Shown here piece after piece: positions 1-13,868 of a stretch of DNA of 64,000 nt (its first letter is position 1; the number at the start of each line of letters is the position of its first letter). Made by a program: the position numbers and the translations under genes. The stretch spans positions 62,001 through 126,000 of the forward strand of contig NZ_QGDO01000003.1 in assembly GCF_003149185.1 (NCBI RefSeq), given 5' to 3'. This DNA is from Sediminitomix flava (GTDB taxonomy: Bacteria; Bacteroidota; Bacteroidia; Cytophagales; Flammeovirgaceae). The notes beneath the pieces were generated by a model that saw only the letters and a program-made list of their open reading frames with translations, made no database searches and was not told where the DNA came from.

Positions 1-2
1 TT

Positions 3-287
3 TATAAAGCATGGCAATTGGGCGCTTCTGCAGTGAAAGTTTTTCCATCGACAGCACTTGGAGTAGGTTATATCAAAGATGTATTGGCGCCTTTAGATCA
101 GATTAAACTTTTGCCTACAGGCGGTGTGACAAAAGAAAATATCTCGGAGTTTTTGGAAGTAGGAGCTTTGGGAGTTGGTATGGGAGGTTCTCTCTTTAAA
201 AAGGATTTATTAGATGATTTAGAGGGATTAGAAGAGCATTTTATAAGTATAAAGAAACAGTTGAAGAGAGGTTTATTAGTTGGTTAA
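3..287 (+). CDS. eda: KDPG/KDPGal aldolase, C-terminal part
   Basis: This is the 3' part of a class I 2-dehydro-3-deoxy-6-phospho-(D-)gluconate/galactonate aldolase. The frame is open to the window edge, so the gene begins upstream. The Schiff-base lysine lies in the VKVFPST segment (codon at 36-38), and the phosphate-binding PTGGV motif follows. The enzyme splits 2-keto-3-deoxy-6-phospho sugar acids into pyruvate and glyceraldehyde 3-phosphate in the cytoplasm. In carrageenan degraders the last step of 3,6-anhydro-D-galactose catabolism (DauD) is catalysed by this family. Its position directly before a carrageenase PUL suggests that role here, but sequence alone cannot separate KDPG from KDPGal specificity. 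Confidence 0.88.
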   Translation, partial: YKAWQLGASAVKVFPSTALGVGYIKDVLAPLDQIKLLPTGGVTKENISEFLEVGALGVGMGGSLFKKDLLDDLEGLEEHFISIKKQLKRGLLVG

Positions 288-310
288 CAGGATTAGAAAT
301 ACAGATGTAT

Positions 311-343
311 GAAAAGCTACCTTAGGTTTAGGGTAGTTTTTTT
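311..343 (+). terminator. Terminator after the aldolase gene
   Basis: A short stem (CTACC pairing with GGTAG) is followed by a run of seven T residues, 25-55 bases after the aldolase stop codon. It separates the aldolase transcript from the sensor gene. Confidence 0.6.
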
Positions 344-468
344 ATTTGGTAAATGTGGGTACTGAAAAAGGTATCTAGTCGCTAGAATTTGGTATGATGT
401 ATTTGAAAAGTGATATATTTACCCAAAGAAACTACGATATCGACTAACAGCATATTTTTCATCATACA

Positions 469-3400
469 ATGACATCACTAGAGCGAATGATCAGACACAT
501 CACTTTTTCTATCGTATTATTTTTTGGCTTGATACTGAATGTTGAAGCTCAAAAACAAGAGACAGAAATTGATATTTCAAAGCATTTGACATCAGAACAT
601 GGCTTGTCTCATTTTGGCATCACGTCTTTGTTAGAGGATCATTTGGGGCTTGTTTGGGCAGGGACTTTTAAGGGGCTGAATCTCTATGATGGCTATGAAT
701 TTAAGACATTCTATACTTCTACCGATAGTGGATTAGTGAGCAATCGTATTCAATCCTTGTATCAAGATGAAAATCAGAATATCATTATTGGTACAGAACA
801 GGGTGTGTCTTTGTACAATTATGAAAAGCAGTCTTTTAAAGTTATTTATTCTCCCCATGATCAATCAAATGCTCATCAAGGTCCATTTGTAAATGAGATT
901 CTAGAAACAGAGAAGTTTATTATTTGTAATACCAACTTGAATGGGCTTTTTCTTTTTAAGAAAGAGGACTATACTTTTTATAAAAAGATTTTGCCTCCTT
1001 TCAATTCAAGTACTAGTTTTCAGTCATTTCGAGCTTCAAAACTCGATGAAAATCATGTCTTGCTCGCGAGCAATTTAGGTTTGTTTTCACTCCAACTTGA
1101 TACAGAGAAATTTGAAAGGGTTTTACCCACAGCGTTAGATTATTGTTTAGATGTTGCCTATGATGGCCAACAATTTATTTATGCCTTAGGCTTTGAATCT
1201 TTGAAGGTTTTCCGTGTTCATACAAACGAGGACGGACTTACTTTTTCTTTTGTACAAGAAGCATTGATGGGAGAATTTTTCTCAAAACTCCAAATTTCTG
1301 AAGAGGGTAATTTATGGCTACTGAAGAATAACAATGTACTTGCTGAAGTTCAATGTACTGATTCGCTCATAAACATTGATGAGGAGTTCATAAAATACAC
1401 TTTTTCGAATGAGTTTACACGACTCAGTGATATCGTCTTGGATAAAGAAGGTGGTTGGGTAGGTAGCTACAACCAAGGGTTATTTAAATTTAGATCTAAA
1501 AAAAGACCTTTTCTCAACTCAGATTTAAAATCTAAAGGAATCAATGAATCGAGTCAGGTACTAAGTTTACTGACGCTCGATAAGGAAAGTATATTGGTGA
1601 CACTCAATGCCAATGACCTCAAGGTTTTTAATACGGTCACAAAGCAGATTCAAGAGATTAAATCTCCTGCTATCAATAATCAGAATATTTCAAAAGTACT
1701 AAAAGATTCCAATGGAGATATTTGGGGCGGAAGTAGACGATTAGGGATTTTTAGAAAGAAGTCTATCGGTAAAGAGTGGGTGCAAATTAGGTCTGAAAAG
1801 TATCCTTTTTTGGAAAGAGAGGCCGTTCGCTATTTTGCTGAAGATCGTGCTGGAAATATCTGGGTGGCAGGTTTAAATGCCTTGTATCGTTTTCAGTTAG
1901 ACCAAAATCGAAATATTTCATCTGTTGAAATTATAGATAAATTAGGTGAAGAACCTTATACGAATAGTTTAGTCGTTCAAGTGATTTACCCCGATCCATT
2001 AGAGGATTGTCTTTGGATTGGTACAAAGTCGAAAGGTCTTTACAAATTAAACTATCATTCTTCGCTAGCTGATGAAAATCAAAGTATTAGGCTTGATCTA
2101 GGGGATGGGGAAACGAAACAAGGATTATCAATCACAAGCATTCAAAGAGCTGAAAATGGCATTCTTTGGTTTGGAAGTTTGGAAGGGGGAATCAGTAAGT
2201 TGGAGCAAGAGCATGGAAAGGTTTTTTGCAAGACTTACACGGAATCAAATGGATTGGATGATAACGATGTGATGAGTTTTCAATTTGATGAAAAAGGACA
2301 TCTTTGGATCGCTACGAATAAAGGAATCAATGAATTTAATCCTGAAACTGAAGTCTTTAGAAATTATACGACAGATGATGGTTTAATCCCTGCAAGTTTT
2401 GAAGTGACATCTACGAAGTTAGCAAACGGAATGATGGTATTTGGAGGAAATAATGGCATTTGCTATTTCCATCCCAATTCAATTCCGACAGAAAGTCCAA
2501 TTCCATCTTTACTTTTTGGAGATCTGAAAATTCATAATAAGATCGTGAAAGTGGGAGCGAAGGCCCATGAGCATGTTATCCTTCAAAAGCCCCTAAATCA
2601 AAGTCCTAAAATTGAGTTAGCCTACAATGAAAGCAGTATTTCAGTTGAAGTTATTTCGCTTCATTACTCGAATACTGAGAATCATCAGATCAGATATAGA
2701 CTTTTACCTGAAGATGAAAATTGGTTTGTGACTTCTTCAAAAAATAAAATTATAAACTTTAGCTTATTACCCCCCGGAGAATATACCCTTCAAGTAGCTA
2801 ATTCCAATTCAAGAAATGAGTGGTCTGAGGTAAGGGCATTGGATATTGTGGTAAAACCTGCTTATTGGCTTAGCCCGACTGCTAAAGTGATCTATTTCCT
2901 TTTAGCGGTTATCGTCTTGATGGTCATTATGCGAGTGATTCTTCATACGAAAGGGCTACAACATAAATTACAATTAGAGCATTTAGAGAAAACACGTTTA
3001 GCGGAATTAGATGCTGCTCGCTTGAAGCTATTCATGAATATATCTCATGAATTCAGAACACCGCTTACGCTTATTACAGGGCCTATCTCTGTGCTAAGGA
3101 AGATGTTTGAAACCAATAAAGATGCTTTTCAACATATTGATCTGATACAAAGGCAAGCCAAAAAAATGTTCCAGCTGGTAGAGCAAGTCCATGACATTAG
3201 GAAGGCGGATGAAAATATACTGAAGCTTCATATAGCCTCATTTGATTTCACTGATTTTATCTTTGATATCAAAAGAGATTTTGAAAAACTAGCACAAGAT
3301 ACTGGAAAGGAATTACGACTAATAGGCGATGGGAATCAACTTTTTGTGATGGCTGACGAGCAGAAGTTGGAAGTGGTATTCAATAATCTGCTCAATAATG

Positions 3401-4569
3401 CTTTTAAGTTTACCCATGCAGAAGATAGCATTACCATCAGATATACAGCTAAAACAGATGGCTTGTATTTCAGTGTAGAAGACACAGGTGCGGGTATTCC
3501 AGAAGAAGATCTCGAACATTTATTTGAGCGATTCTACCAATCAAACTCAGAAGAAAGCTATGGCGGTACGGGTATTGGTTTAGAACTTACAAAAATGCTT
3601 GTGGAAATGCACTATGGGCAAATTCATGTGGATAGTGAATTGGGAAAAGGAACCAAGTTTGAAATATTCTTACCGATCAGTGTCAATAAAACAGATACTT
3701 TGAGTGCGCAAAAGCTTGAAGAAATTTTAAAAGCTGAAAATCATGAAGAGCGTCAGCGAATTGTGAAGAAAGATGCGATTGATCTGACAAATTTGATCAA
3801 AAATGAAGCGCATAAAAACCTCACAATCTATTATGTAGAAGATAATATCGATTTACGAAACTTTGTGGGTAATATCCTTGAAGGTTACTTTAAAATCGTG
3901 CCTTTTACAAATGGAAAAGAATGTATGGAGGCATTGGAGAAGGAGTGGCCAGATTTAATCTTAAGTGATATCCTTATGCCTAAAATGAACGGTTTGGAGC
4001 TTTGTAAGCTTGTGAAATCCGATATCAAAACCAGTCACATTCCAGTTGTATTGCTGACCTCTAGAACTTCTACAGACGAACGAATAGAAGGACTGGAAGT
4101 TGGGGCAGATACTTATATCTCAAAACCATTTGAGATGAAGCATTTGATTGCAAGTATTCAAAATGTACTGAACAATCGTCAGAAACTAAGGGAGCGTTTT
4201 CAAGTAGCTTATCCTATTCCCTTAGATAAAAAACAACAAAGCGAAACAGATCACATTTTCTTAGAACGACTTTATAAGCTCTTGGAAGAAAACCTTAGCA
4301 ATGAAGATATCGATTTGGAAGAATTTGCGAAGGAATTATTTATGAGTAGGAGTCAATTTTTCAGAAAAGTAAAGTCCATTACCAACAGTACTCCTCAAGA
4401 AATTATTAGGTCATTTAAGTTGAAAAAAGCATCAGAATATTTAAGTGATGGAAAGTACACAGTAGCGGATGTTGTGGTGAAGACAGGTTTTAAAAGTCGA
4501 ACGCATTTTAGTAAACTTTTTAAGGAACATTTTGGACAAACACCAAGTCAATTTGCAAAGCAAAAATAA
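469..4569 (+). CDS. Hybrid two-component system sensor/regulator (HTCS)
   Basis: This 1366-residue one-protein signalling system spans the inner membrane. A signal peptide (ending VEAQ) is followed by about 700 residues of Reg_prop beta-propeller repeats and a Y_Y_Y domain that would sense an oligosaccharide in the periplasm. One membrane segment lies at about 806-826. The histidine kinase has phospho-acceptor His860 in NISHEFRTPL, an N box near 972 and G boxes near 1005 and 1032. A receiver domain follows (Asp1125, phospho-acceptor Asp1167, Lys1219), then an AraC-type helix-turn-helix from about 1262 to the end. HTCS proteins activate their adjacent PUL when bound to a breakdown product. An internal ATG at 487 gives a more compact signal peptide and may be the true start. 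A strong terminator follows, so it is probably transcribed alone. Confidence 0.96.
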   Translation: MTSLERMIRHITFSIVLFFGLILNVEAQKQETEIDISKHLTSEHGLSHFGITSLLEDHLGLVWAGTFKGLNLYDGYEFKTFYTSTDSGLVSNRIQSLYQDENQNIIIGTEQGVSLYNYEKQSFKVIYSPHDQSNAHQGPFVNEILETEKFIICNTNLNGLFLFKKEDYTFYKKILPPFNSSTSFQSFRASKLDENHVLLASNLGLFSLQLDTEKFERVLPTALDYCLDVAYDGQQFIYALGFESLKVFRVHTNEDGLTFSFVQEALMGEFFSKLQISEEGNLWLLKNNNVLAEVQCTDSLINIDEEFIKYTFSNEFTRLSDIVLDKEGGWVGSYNQGLFKFRSKKRPFLNSDLKSKGINESSQVLSLLTLDKESILVTLNANDLKVFNTVTKQIQEIKSPAINNQNISKVLKDSNGDIWGGSRRLGIFRKKSIGKEWVQIRSEKYPFLEREAVRYFAEDRAGNIWVAGLNALYRFQLDQNRNISSVEIIDKLGEEPYTNSLVVQVIYPDPLEDCLWIGTKSKGLYKLNYHSSLADENQSIRLDLGDGETKQGLSITSIQRAENGILWFGSLEGGISKLEQEHGKVFCKTYTESNGLDDNDVMSFQFDEKGHLWIATNKGINEFNPETEVFRNYTTDDGLIPASFEVTSTKLANGMMVFGGNNGICYFHPNSIPTESPIPSLLFGDLKIHNKIVKVGAKAHEHVILQKPLNQSPKIELAYNESSISVEVISLHYSNTENHQIRYRLLPEDENWFVTSSKNKIINFSLLPPGEYTLQVANSNSRNEWSEVRALDIVVKPAYWLSPTAKVIYFLLAVIVLMVIMRVILHTKGLQHKLQLEHLEKTRLAELDAARLKLFMNISHEFRTPLTLITGPISVLRKMFETNKDAFQHIDLIQRQAKKMFQLVEQVHDIRKADENILKLHIASFDFTDFIFDIKRDFEKLAQDTGKELRLIGDGNQLFVMADEQKLEVVFNNLLNNAFKFTHAEDSITIRYTAKTDGLYFSVEDTGAGIPEEDLEHLFERFYQSNSEESYGGTGIGLELTKMLVEMHYGQIHVDSELGKGTKFEIFLPISVNKTDTLSAQKLEEILKAENHEERQRIVKKDAIDLTNLIKNEAHKNLTIYYVEDNIDLRNFVGNILEGYFKIVPFTNGKECMEALEKEWPDLILSDILMPKMNGLELCKLVKSDIKTSHIPVVLLTSRTSTDERIEGLEVGADTYISKPFEMKHLIASIQNVLNNRQKLRERFQVAYPIPLDKKQQSETDHIFLERLYKLLEENLSNEDIDLEEFAKELFMSRSQFFRKVKSITNSTPQEIIRSFKLKKASEYLSDGKYTVADVVVKTGFKSRTHFSKLFKEHFGQTPSQFAKQK

Positions 4570-4875
4570 CAAGTCCATTTAGTGATGTATGTATCCGTAT
4601 TTGATGAAACCCTCCATAATTAAGGTTTATGGAGGGTTTTTGTATTTAAAATGACACTTGTAGAGACATATTTGAGACGCATTACTTCGCCAATAATCAT
4701 GATAAGTGTGAATTTTACATTGAAAGGAATTCCAAATGATTATTACTGATTATAACCAAGAGAGAACTTTAGAATAGAGCTTCATTTTAGACTAATTATA
4801 GCAATATGAAAGGCGTAATTCTAGAGCGATTTTGAAGGAGATTTTTTAATAATTGATTAACGAAATTTTTAGGTC
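4570..4875. other. Intergenic region between the HTCS and araC-type genes
   Basis: The first part holds the HTCS terminator. The remaining 230 bases are AT-rich with no convincing reading frame. CATATTTG near 4670 is one base from the Bacteroidota -7 consensus TAnnTTTG, but no clear -33 partner is visible, so I do not call a promoter. Confidence 0.5.
4607..4641 (+). terminator. Strong terminator after the HTCS gene
   Basis: AAACCCTCCATAA and TTATGGAGGGTTT form a nearly perfect stem of about 13 base pairs with a short loop, followed by a T run. Confidence 0.92.
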
Positions 4876-5715
4876 ATGAAGTTAGTTTTAAAAAATTCGG
4901 AGGCTCAGTTAAATAAGAGATTATCTATTGCGTTGGATAAAGTACCATGCTTAGAAACTGCATGGCATTATCATAGCCAATATGAATTAATTTATATAAG
5001 AAGAAGTTCGGGAATACGATTTGTTGGAGATAGTGTCGCAAACTTTAAAGAAGGAGAGTTGGTATTAGTAGGCCCTAATCTTCCTCATTTATGGAGACAT
5101 CGTCATATCGGAGAAAAGGTAGATATTCTTGTTATAAAGTTTGAGCGAGACTTTATCGGAGAAGGAACTTTTGATCGACCAGAGTTTACGCATATTAATC
5201 AGTTATTAGAAATGGCAAGGTTTGGTCTACAGTTTTGTGAAGAGCGTAGTGATTATTATAAAGCTGACCTAGATGATCTTTTAAACTGTTCGTATGCAGA
5301 GCAGTCAATAAAGCTTCTGAAGATATTAAATGGATTGGCAAGTAGTGGAGAAACCAAAGTATTATCAACTTCAGACATGCGACAAGAAGTTGATGATAGT
5401 TCGGAAAGAATAGAAAAGGTGCTGAAGTACATCGCCAATAATTACGATAGAGATTTAGATTTACAAGAAATAGCGGATATTGCATGTATGACTACAAACT
5501 CATTTTGTAGATTTTTTAAGAAGACAACCAATAAATCTTTTAAGAAATACTTAAATGAAGTTCGCATAAAAAATGCAAGCCGATTGCTGATTCAAGAAGA
5601 TTTTCCAATAGCAGATATCTGTTATGAGGTAGGTTTCAATTCAGTGACCAACTTTAATAAACACTTCAAACAAATAGTAGGCAAAACGCCTAAAGAGTAC
5701 CGTTTAGCTATTTAG
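4876..5715 (+). CDS. AraC-family regulator with N-terminal cupin-like domain
   Basis: This 279-residue cytoplasmic transcription factor has a cupin/AraC-binding sensor domain at about 10-150, including WHYHSQYELIYI. Two helix-turn-helix motifs form the C-terminal AraC DNA-binding domain (about 178-279), ending in the typical FNKHFKQIVGKTPKEYR pattern. It sits between the HTCS and the sulfatase gene, on the same strand. It therefore gives the locus a second, soluble regulator that could bind a cytoplasmic monosaccharide or acid intermediate. AraC-type regulators occur in carrageenan loci of marine flavobacteria; a role here is inferred from position. It is about 140 bases from the sulfatase gene, so it may share its transcript. 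Confidence 0.93.
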   Translation: MKLVLKNSEAQLNKRLSIALDKVPCLETAWHYHSQYELIYIRRSSGIRFVGDSVANFKEGELVLVGPNLPHLWRHRHIGEKVDILVIKFERDFIGEGTFDRPEFTHINQLLEMARFGLQFCEERSDYYKADLDDLLNCSYAEQSIKLLKILNGLASSGETKVLSTSDMRQEVDDSSERIEKVLKYIANNYDRDLDLQEIADIACMTTNSFCRFFKKTTNKSFKKYLNEVRIKNASRLLIQEDFPIADICYEVGFNSVTNFNKHFKQIVGKTPKEYRLAI

Positions 5716-5853
5716 AGGGCTAAGTTAGATTTAGAACAAGGTAAATTAAAGGAGATAATTCCTTAGGAAACTCCCGAAGTTTGCATTGATTTTTTGACAA
5801 AAAAGTTATTTGCCACAAGTCATAAAAGCGAGTCAATCCATTTTTAAATCGAT

Positions 5854-7254
5854 ATGATGATGAAGATATTGAGTATAAAGACTGTTTTATTTATTCTGAG
5901 CATTTTTTCTTGTACAGCCACTTTAGGGCAAAGTAAAAAAAAGCCTAACATCGTACTTATTTTTACTGATGATGGCGGATATGCCGATTTTGGTTTTCAA
6001 GGAAGTAAAGAAATCAAAACTCCTGAGATTGATAAACTTGCAAAACAAGGGGTGAAGTTCACGCAAGGTTATGTAACAGCTTCAGTTTGTGGACCTTCAA
6101 GAGCTGGGCTTATCACAGGGCAATATCAACAAAAATTTGGTTACGAAGAGAATAATGTGCCTGGCTATATGAGTCCTTCTTCTAAGCTGTTGGGAGAAGA
6201 TATGGGCTTGCCTTTAGATCAAAAAACGATGGGAGATTACCTTAAGTCTTTGGGCTACAAAACAGCTTTTTATGGAAAGTGGCACTTAGGAGGTACGGAT
6301 GAGCATCACCCGATGAACAGAGGTTTCGATGAGTTTTATGGATTTAGAGGTGGAGACCGTAGTTATTTTGCTTACCAACAACTGCCTAAAAATCATCCTG
6401 ATAAAAAAATGGAAAATGGTCTAGGCAATTTTGAAGAACCTGCAACATATGCCACAGACCTATTTGCTGAAAAAGCAATTGATTTTATGGAAAGAAATCA
6501 AGAAGAGCCATTCTTTATTTTTCTATCATATAACGCAGTGCATACGCCAATGGAGGCTACTGAAGAAGACCTTAAACGATTCCCGAAATTAGAAGGGAAA
6601 AGACAAGAGTTGGCAGCAATGACTTGGGCTTTGGATAGAGCTTGTGGGAAGCTATTGGATAAGTTAGAAGACTTAGGCTTAGATGAAAACACGATTGTAG
6701 TGTTCACCAATGACAATGGAGGACCTTCAGATAAAAATGCATCAATCAATACGCCATTGAGTGGTACAAAATCGAATCATTTAGAAGGCGGAATTCGAGT
6801 ACCTTATCTTATAAAATGGCCTGAGCAATTGAAGAAAAATGCTAGCTATGATTACCCCGTAAGTACTTTTGATTTGCTTCCTACTTTTTATGCTGCTGCA
6901 GGAGGGGATTTGAATGATCTTGAAAATGTAGATGGCGTAGACCTTTTACCTTTCGTGAAAGGGGAGAATACTGAACGACCACATCAAACTTTATTCTGGA
7001 AAAAAGAGACAAGAGCTGCTGTAAGAGATGGCGATTGGAAGTTGATTCGTTATTCGGACAGACCTGCAGAGTTGTATAACCTTGCGGATGATATCTCTGA
7101 GAAAAACAATTTGGCTTTGGATTATCCTGAAAAAGTAAAGGTGCTATTCAAAAAACTTTATGAGTGGGAGTTAACCTTAGAACGTCCTTTATGGCAATTG
7201 AAAAGAAGTTTTGAAAAATACGACAATGATCGTATGGACAATTACAAACTATAG
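5854..7254 (+). CDS. Secreted family S1 (formylglycine-dependent) sulfatase
   Basis: This 466-residue alkaline-phosphatase-superfamily sulfatase has an N-terminal signal peptide ending near residue 26. The modification motif is Cys79-Gly-Pro-Ser-Arg83 within [11 protein letters not shown]; Cys79 would be oxidised to formylglycine by a maturation enzyme not present in this window. Metal-binding segments are visible as [11 protein letters not shown] near the N terminus and [10 protein letters not shown] in the middle. It should hydrolyse sulfate esters on galactan units in the periplasm. The S1 subfamily (for example S1_19, S1_7 or S1_17 on carrageenan) cannot be fixed by eye. Three consecutive ATG codons open the frame, so the start is uncertain by two residues. 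The next gene starts six bases after the stop codon, so the two are co-transcribed. Confidence 0.95.
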   Translation: MMMKILSIKTVLFILSIFSCTATLGQSKKKPNIVLIFTDDGGYADFGFQGSKEIKTPEIDKLAKQGVKFTQGYVTASVCGPSRAGLITGQYQQKFGYEENNVPGYMSPSSKLLGEDMGLPLDQKTMGDYLKSLGYKTAFYGKWHLGGTDEHHPMNRGFDEFYGFRGGDRSYFAYQQLPKNHPDKKMENGLGNFEEPATYATDLFAEKAIDFMERNQEEPFFIFLSYNAVHTPMEATEEDLKRFPKLEGKRQELAAMTWALDRACGKLLDKLEDLGLDENTIVVFTNDNGGPSDKNASINTPLSGTKSNHLEGGIRVPYLIKWPEQLKKNASYDYPVSTFDLLPTFYAAAGGDLNDLENVDGVDLLPFVKGENTERPHQTLFWKKETRAAVRDGDWKLIRYSDRPAELYNLADDISEKNNLALDYPEKVKVLFKKLYEWELTLERPLWQLKRSFEKYDNDRMDNYKL

Positions 7255-7260
7255 AGAAAG

Positions 7261-8736
7261 ATGAAAATAATATCAGTTGGACTAATTTTTCTACTCGTTC
7301 TTGTCCAAGAAACTTTTGCTCAAACTCCGGTCTCTCATCCAGATTTTAAGTGGGAAAAAGTAGAGGAATTGTCGGATGAATTCGATGCCTTGGATTTACA
7401 AAAATGGACGAACGATCCGAATGATTGGGGGATTTGGTCTTGGGAGCCTGAGTTGGCTTATGTAGAAGGTGGAGACTTGAAAATCAAGATGATTCAAGAT
7501 ACCCATACTAGAAATAATAGTGAATTTTATTATAAATCGGGGATTATCAGAAATCATGAGACAATCACTTATGGTTATTTTGAAACTCGAATGAAGGGGA
7601 GTGAAAGATTTCCAGGAGCCTGTCCTGCGTTTTGGTTGTACAGTATCAATCAACCAAATCCGACAGAAGAAGGACAATCTAAGTATTGTGAAATAGATGT
7701 GGTGGAGTTGACACAGCGCGAATGGAATTTTGATACCAATGATTGGGAAGGGCCAGAAGCCATTGATATGAACCTTCATGCAGTAGTCTTAAAAAATGGG
7801 GAATTAGCTCAAATAAGACCGAGGTCATCACCCGAAATTGCGAAGACAAAATGGTATGCAGATTTTGACCCAAGAGATGACTATCATACTTACGGTGTGT
7901 TGAGCAGAGCCGATTCTATTTTTTGGTACATAGATGGGATAGAAAGGGGGCGAAAAGAAAATCTATATTGGCATTTGCCCATGCATATTACAGTGTCAAT
8001 GGGTTTGAGAAGTCCGTTTGAAAGATATGATGAAAACGGACAAAGACAGCCTGTTCCCGAAGCGACAACCACAGAGGGTTTCCCGACACACATGCATTGT
8101 GACTATGTGAGAGTGTGGGAAGCTGCACCTCAAATAATCTCCAATCCTTCTCAGTACGAGACGTTAAGCGGAGCGTTAAATTTTGATTGTTACTTTGATG
8201 CGGGTAGTGGTTTTATAGCGTCTTCTGGCCTGAATGTCAGATTACAAGAAATGAATGAAAATGGACAGTTGGTAAAGGAATATACACAAACTGATAATAG
8301 TATAATCGGAAGAGCTGCGGGAAAGCTAGTGGTGAATATGGATATCTCTGAAGTTCCATTTACATCCAGTCTTCCCAATGGAAATTATTATCAGATTGTT
8401 GCGAGTTTTATTTCATCAAAAGACGGAGGAATAACAGTAAATCTATCCAACCAGATTGTAGGTATTGAGGTGGAAGAACTGGCAATTACTTCAACTGATC
8501 ATTCATCATTGGGTAAAATTGAGCTTTTTCCGAATCCTGCAAAAGATGAAATTAAGATTTTAGGGATAGAAGAGAAGTGTCAGATGATCATTTTCGATGT
8601 ACATGGTAAGGTACATTTAAGGAAACAACTGACAAAAGATGAAAGTATTGGAATTTCTCAACTACCAATCGGAGTCTATTGCTTGAAGCTTGAATCCGCT
8701 CAGGGTGAAAGGACACTGCGATTTTTAAAAAACTAA
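7261..8736 (+). CDS. GH16 family endo-galactanase with T9SS sorting domain
   Basis: This 491-residue secreted glycoside hydrolase has a signal peptide ending TFAQ and a GH16 jelly-roll domain at about 25-300. The active-site signature is Glu144-Ile-Asp146-Val-Val-Glu149, where Glu144 is the nucleophile and Glu149 the acid/base. A middle beta domain spans about 300-410. A type IX secretion sorting domain (about 418-491) carries the FPNPAKDEI motif and ends in RFLKN, indicating export to the cell surface. The GIWSWEPE and GYFETRMKGS segments resemble the kappa-carrageenase clade, but the FWDGCN-type segment of kappa-carrageenases is absent. It may therefore be a related subfamily such as the furcellaran-active GH16_13, or another galactanase. 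It is translationally close to the sulfatase, and a terminator-like hairpin follows it. Confidence 0.92.
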   Translation: MKIISVGLIFLLVLVQETFAQTPVSHPDFKWEKVEELSDEFDALDLQKWTNDPNDWGIWSWEPELAYVEGGDLKIKMIQDTHTRNNSEFYYKSGIIRNHETITYGYFETRMKGSERFPGACPAFWLYSINQPNPTEEGQSKYCEIDVVELTQREWNFDTNDWEGPEAIDMNLHAVVLKNGELAQIRPRSSPEIAKTKWYADFDPRDDYHTYGVLSRADSIFWYIDGIERGRKENLYWHLPMHITVSMGLRSPFERYDENGQRQPVPEATTTEGFPTHMHCDYVRVWEAAPQIISNPSQYETLSGALNFDCYFDAGSGFIASSGLNVRLQEMNENGQLVKEYTQTDNSIIGRAAGKLVVNMDISEVPFTSSLPNGNYYQIVASFISSKDGGITVNLSNQIVGIEVEELAITSTDHSSLGKIELFPNPAKDEIKILGIEEKCQMIIFDVHGKVHLRKQLTKDESIGISQLPIGVYCLKLESAQGERTLRFLKN

Positions 8737-8744
8737 GATACAGT

Positions 8745-8772
8745 AAAGGGAAAGCATTGCTTTCCCTTTTTA
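8745..8772 (+). terminator. Hairpin terminator inside the PUL
   Basis: AAAGGGAAAGC and GCTTTCCCTTT form a perfect 11-base-pair stem with a three-base loop, followed by TTTT. It lies nine bases after the GH16 stop codon and 48 bases before the next PUL gene. It would end or attenuate the sulfatase-GH16 transcript. Confidence 0.88.
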
Positions 8773-8819
8773 ATACCAGAAGACATGTTCTTTAATGAAT
8801 ATCCTTAAAATTTAAACCA

Positions 8820-13545
<4,726 letters not shown>

Positions 13546-13549
13546 TTAT

Positions 13550-13557
13550 TATATTTG
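13550..13557 (+). promoter_or_regulatory. Candidate -7 element before a leader hairpin
   Basis: TATATTTG matches the Bacteroidota TAnnTTTG -7 consensus exactly. It lies just after the GH2 stop codon and about 13 bases before a long inverted repeat. No clear TTTG -33 element is seen. Confidence 0.35.
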
Positions 13558-13569
13558 TATAATTTATAT

Positions 13570-13621
13570 GCTTTACAAACTACTTATTAAGTGTTAAAAG
13601 CTTGATAAGTAGCTTGTAAGC
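13570..13621 (+). repeat. Long inverted repeat in the susC upstream region
   Basis: The left arm (13570-13591) and right arm (13601-13621) pair over about 21 positions with one bulge, one mismatch and one wobble, around a nine-base loop. There is no T run after it, so it does not look like a normal terminator. It could be a processed 3' end of the GH2 message, part of a small RNA, or a leader element for susC. The rest of the 323-base gap (13546-13868) holds no reading frame that I can support. Confidence 0.65.
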
Positions 13622-13707
13622 TGGGAAAATAAAACCAATAAACGATAAGTTTTTAAACTCGGAATTTTTGTCCTAATACTTAAAAATTAACAAATAATAA
13701 GATGTGG

Positions 13708-13715
13708 TAAATTTG
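13708..13715 (+). promoter_or_regulatory. Candidate -7 element of the susC promoter
   Basis: TAAATTTG is an exact TAnnTTTG match in a long non-coding leader. The -33 partner is not clear. If used, the untranslated leader would be about 150 bases and would include the hairpin at 13816-13851. Confidence 0.4.
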
Positions 13716-13815
13716 AAGAAGTGAAGGGTAAATCTAACACATAATCTCCAAGCAGACCTCCTTAATATTGTTAATAGATAATCGCTCATAAAGTTGATTA
13801 TCTCAAAGTATAATA

Positions 13816-13851
13816 AATGACCGCCTCTGATTTTGGAGAGCCGTTCATTGA
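13816..13851 (+). promoter_or_regulatory. Stem-loop in the susC leader
   Basis: AATGACCGCCTCT pairs with AGAGCCGTTCATT in 11 of 13 positions. It lies 18 bases before the likely susC start, so it could affect translation. A smaller seven-base repeat (GATAATC/GATTATC) lies at 13779-13803. Confidence 0.4.
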
Positions 13852-13868
13852 TTTTTTATATCACAAAA

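Noticed and set aside
5716-5853. Promoter before the sulfatase gene
   Set aside because: TTTTTTGAC and TTATTTG are present but do not match the spacing or the TAnnTTTG consensus, so I did not call it.
7396-7779. 127-codon minus-strand frame inside the first GH16 gene
   Set aside because: It lies wholly antisense to a clear GH16 catalytic domain and shows no recognisable family or start signals.
13833-13868. TTG start extending SusC by 12 residues
   Set aside because: It overlaps a leader hairpin and displaces the signal peptide; the ATG at 13869 or 13878 gives a normal one.
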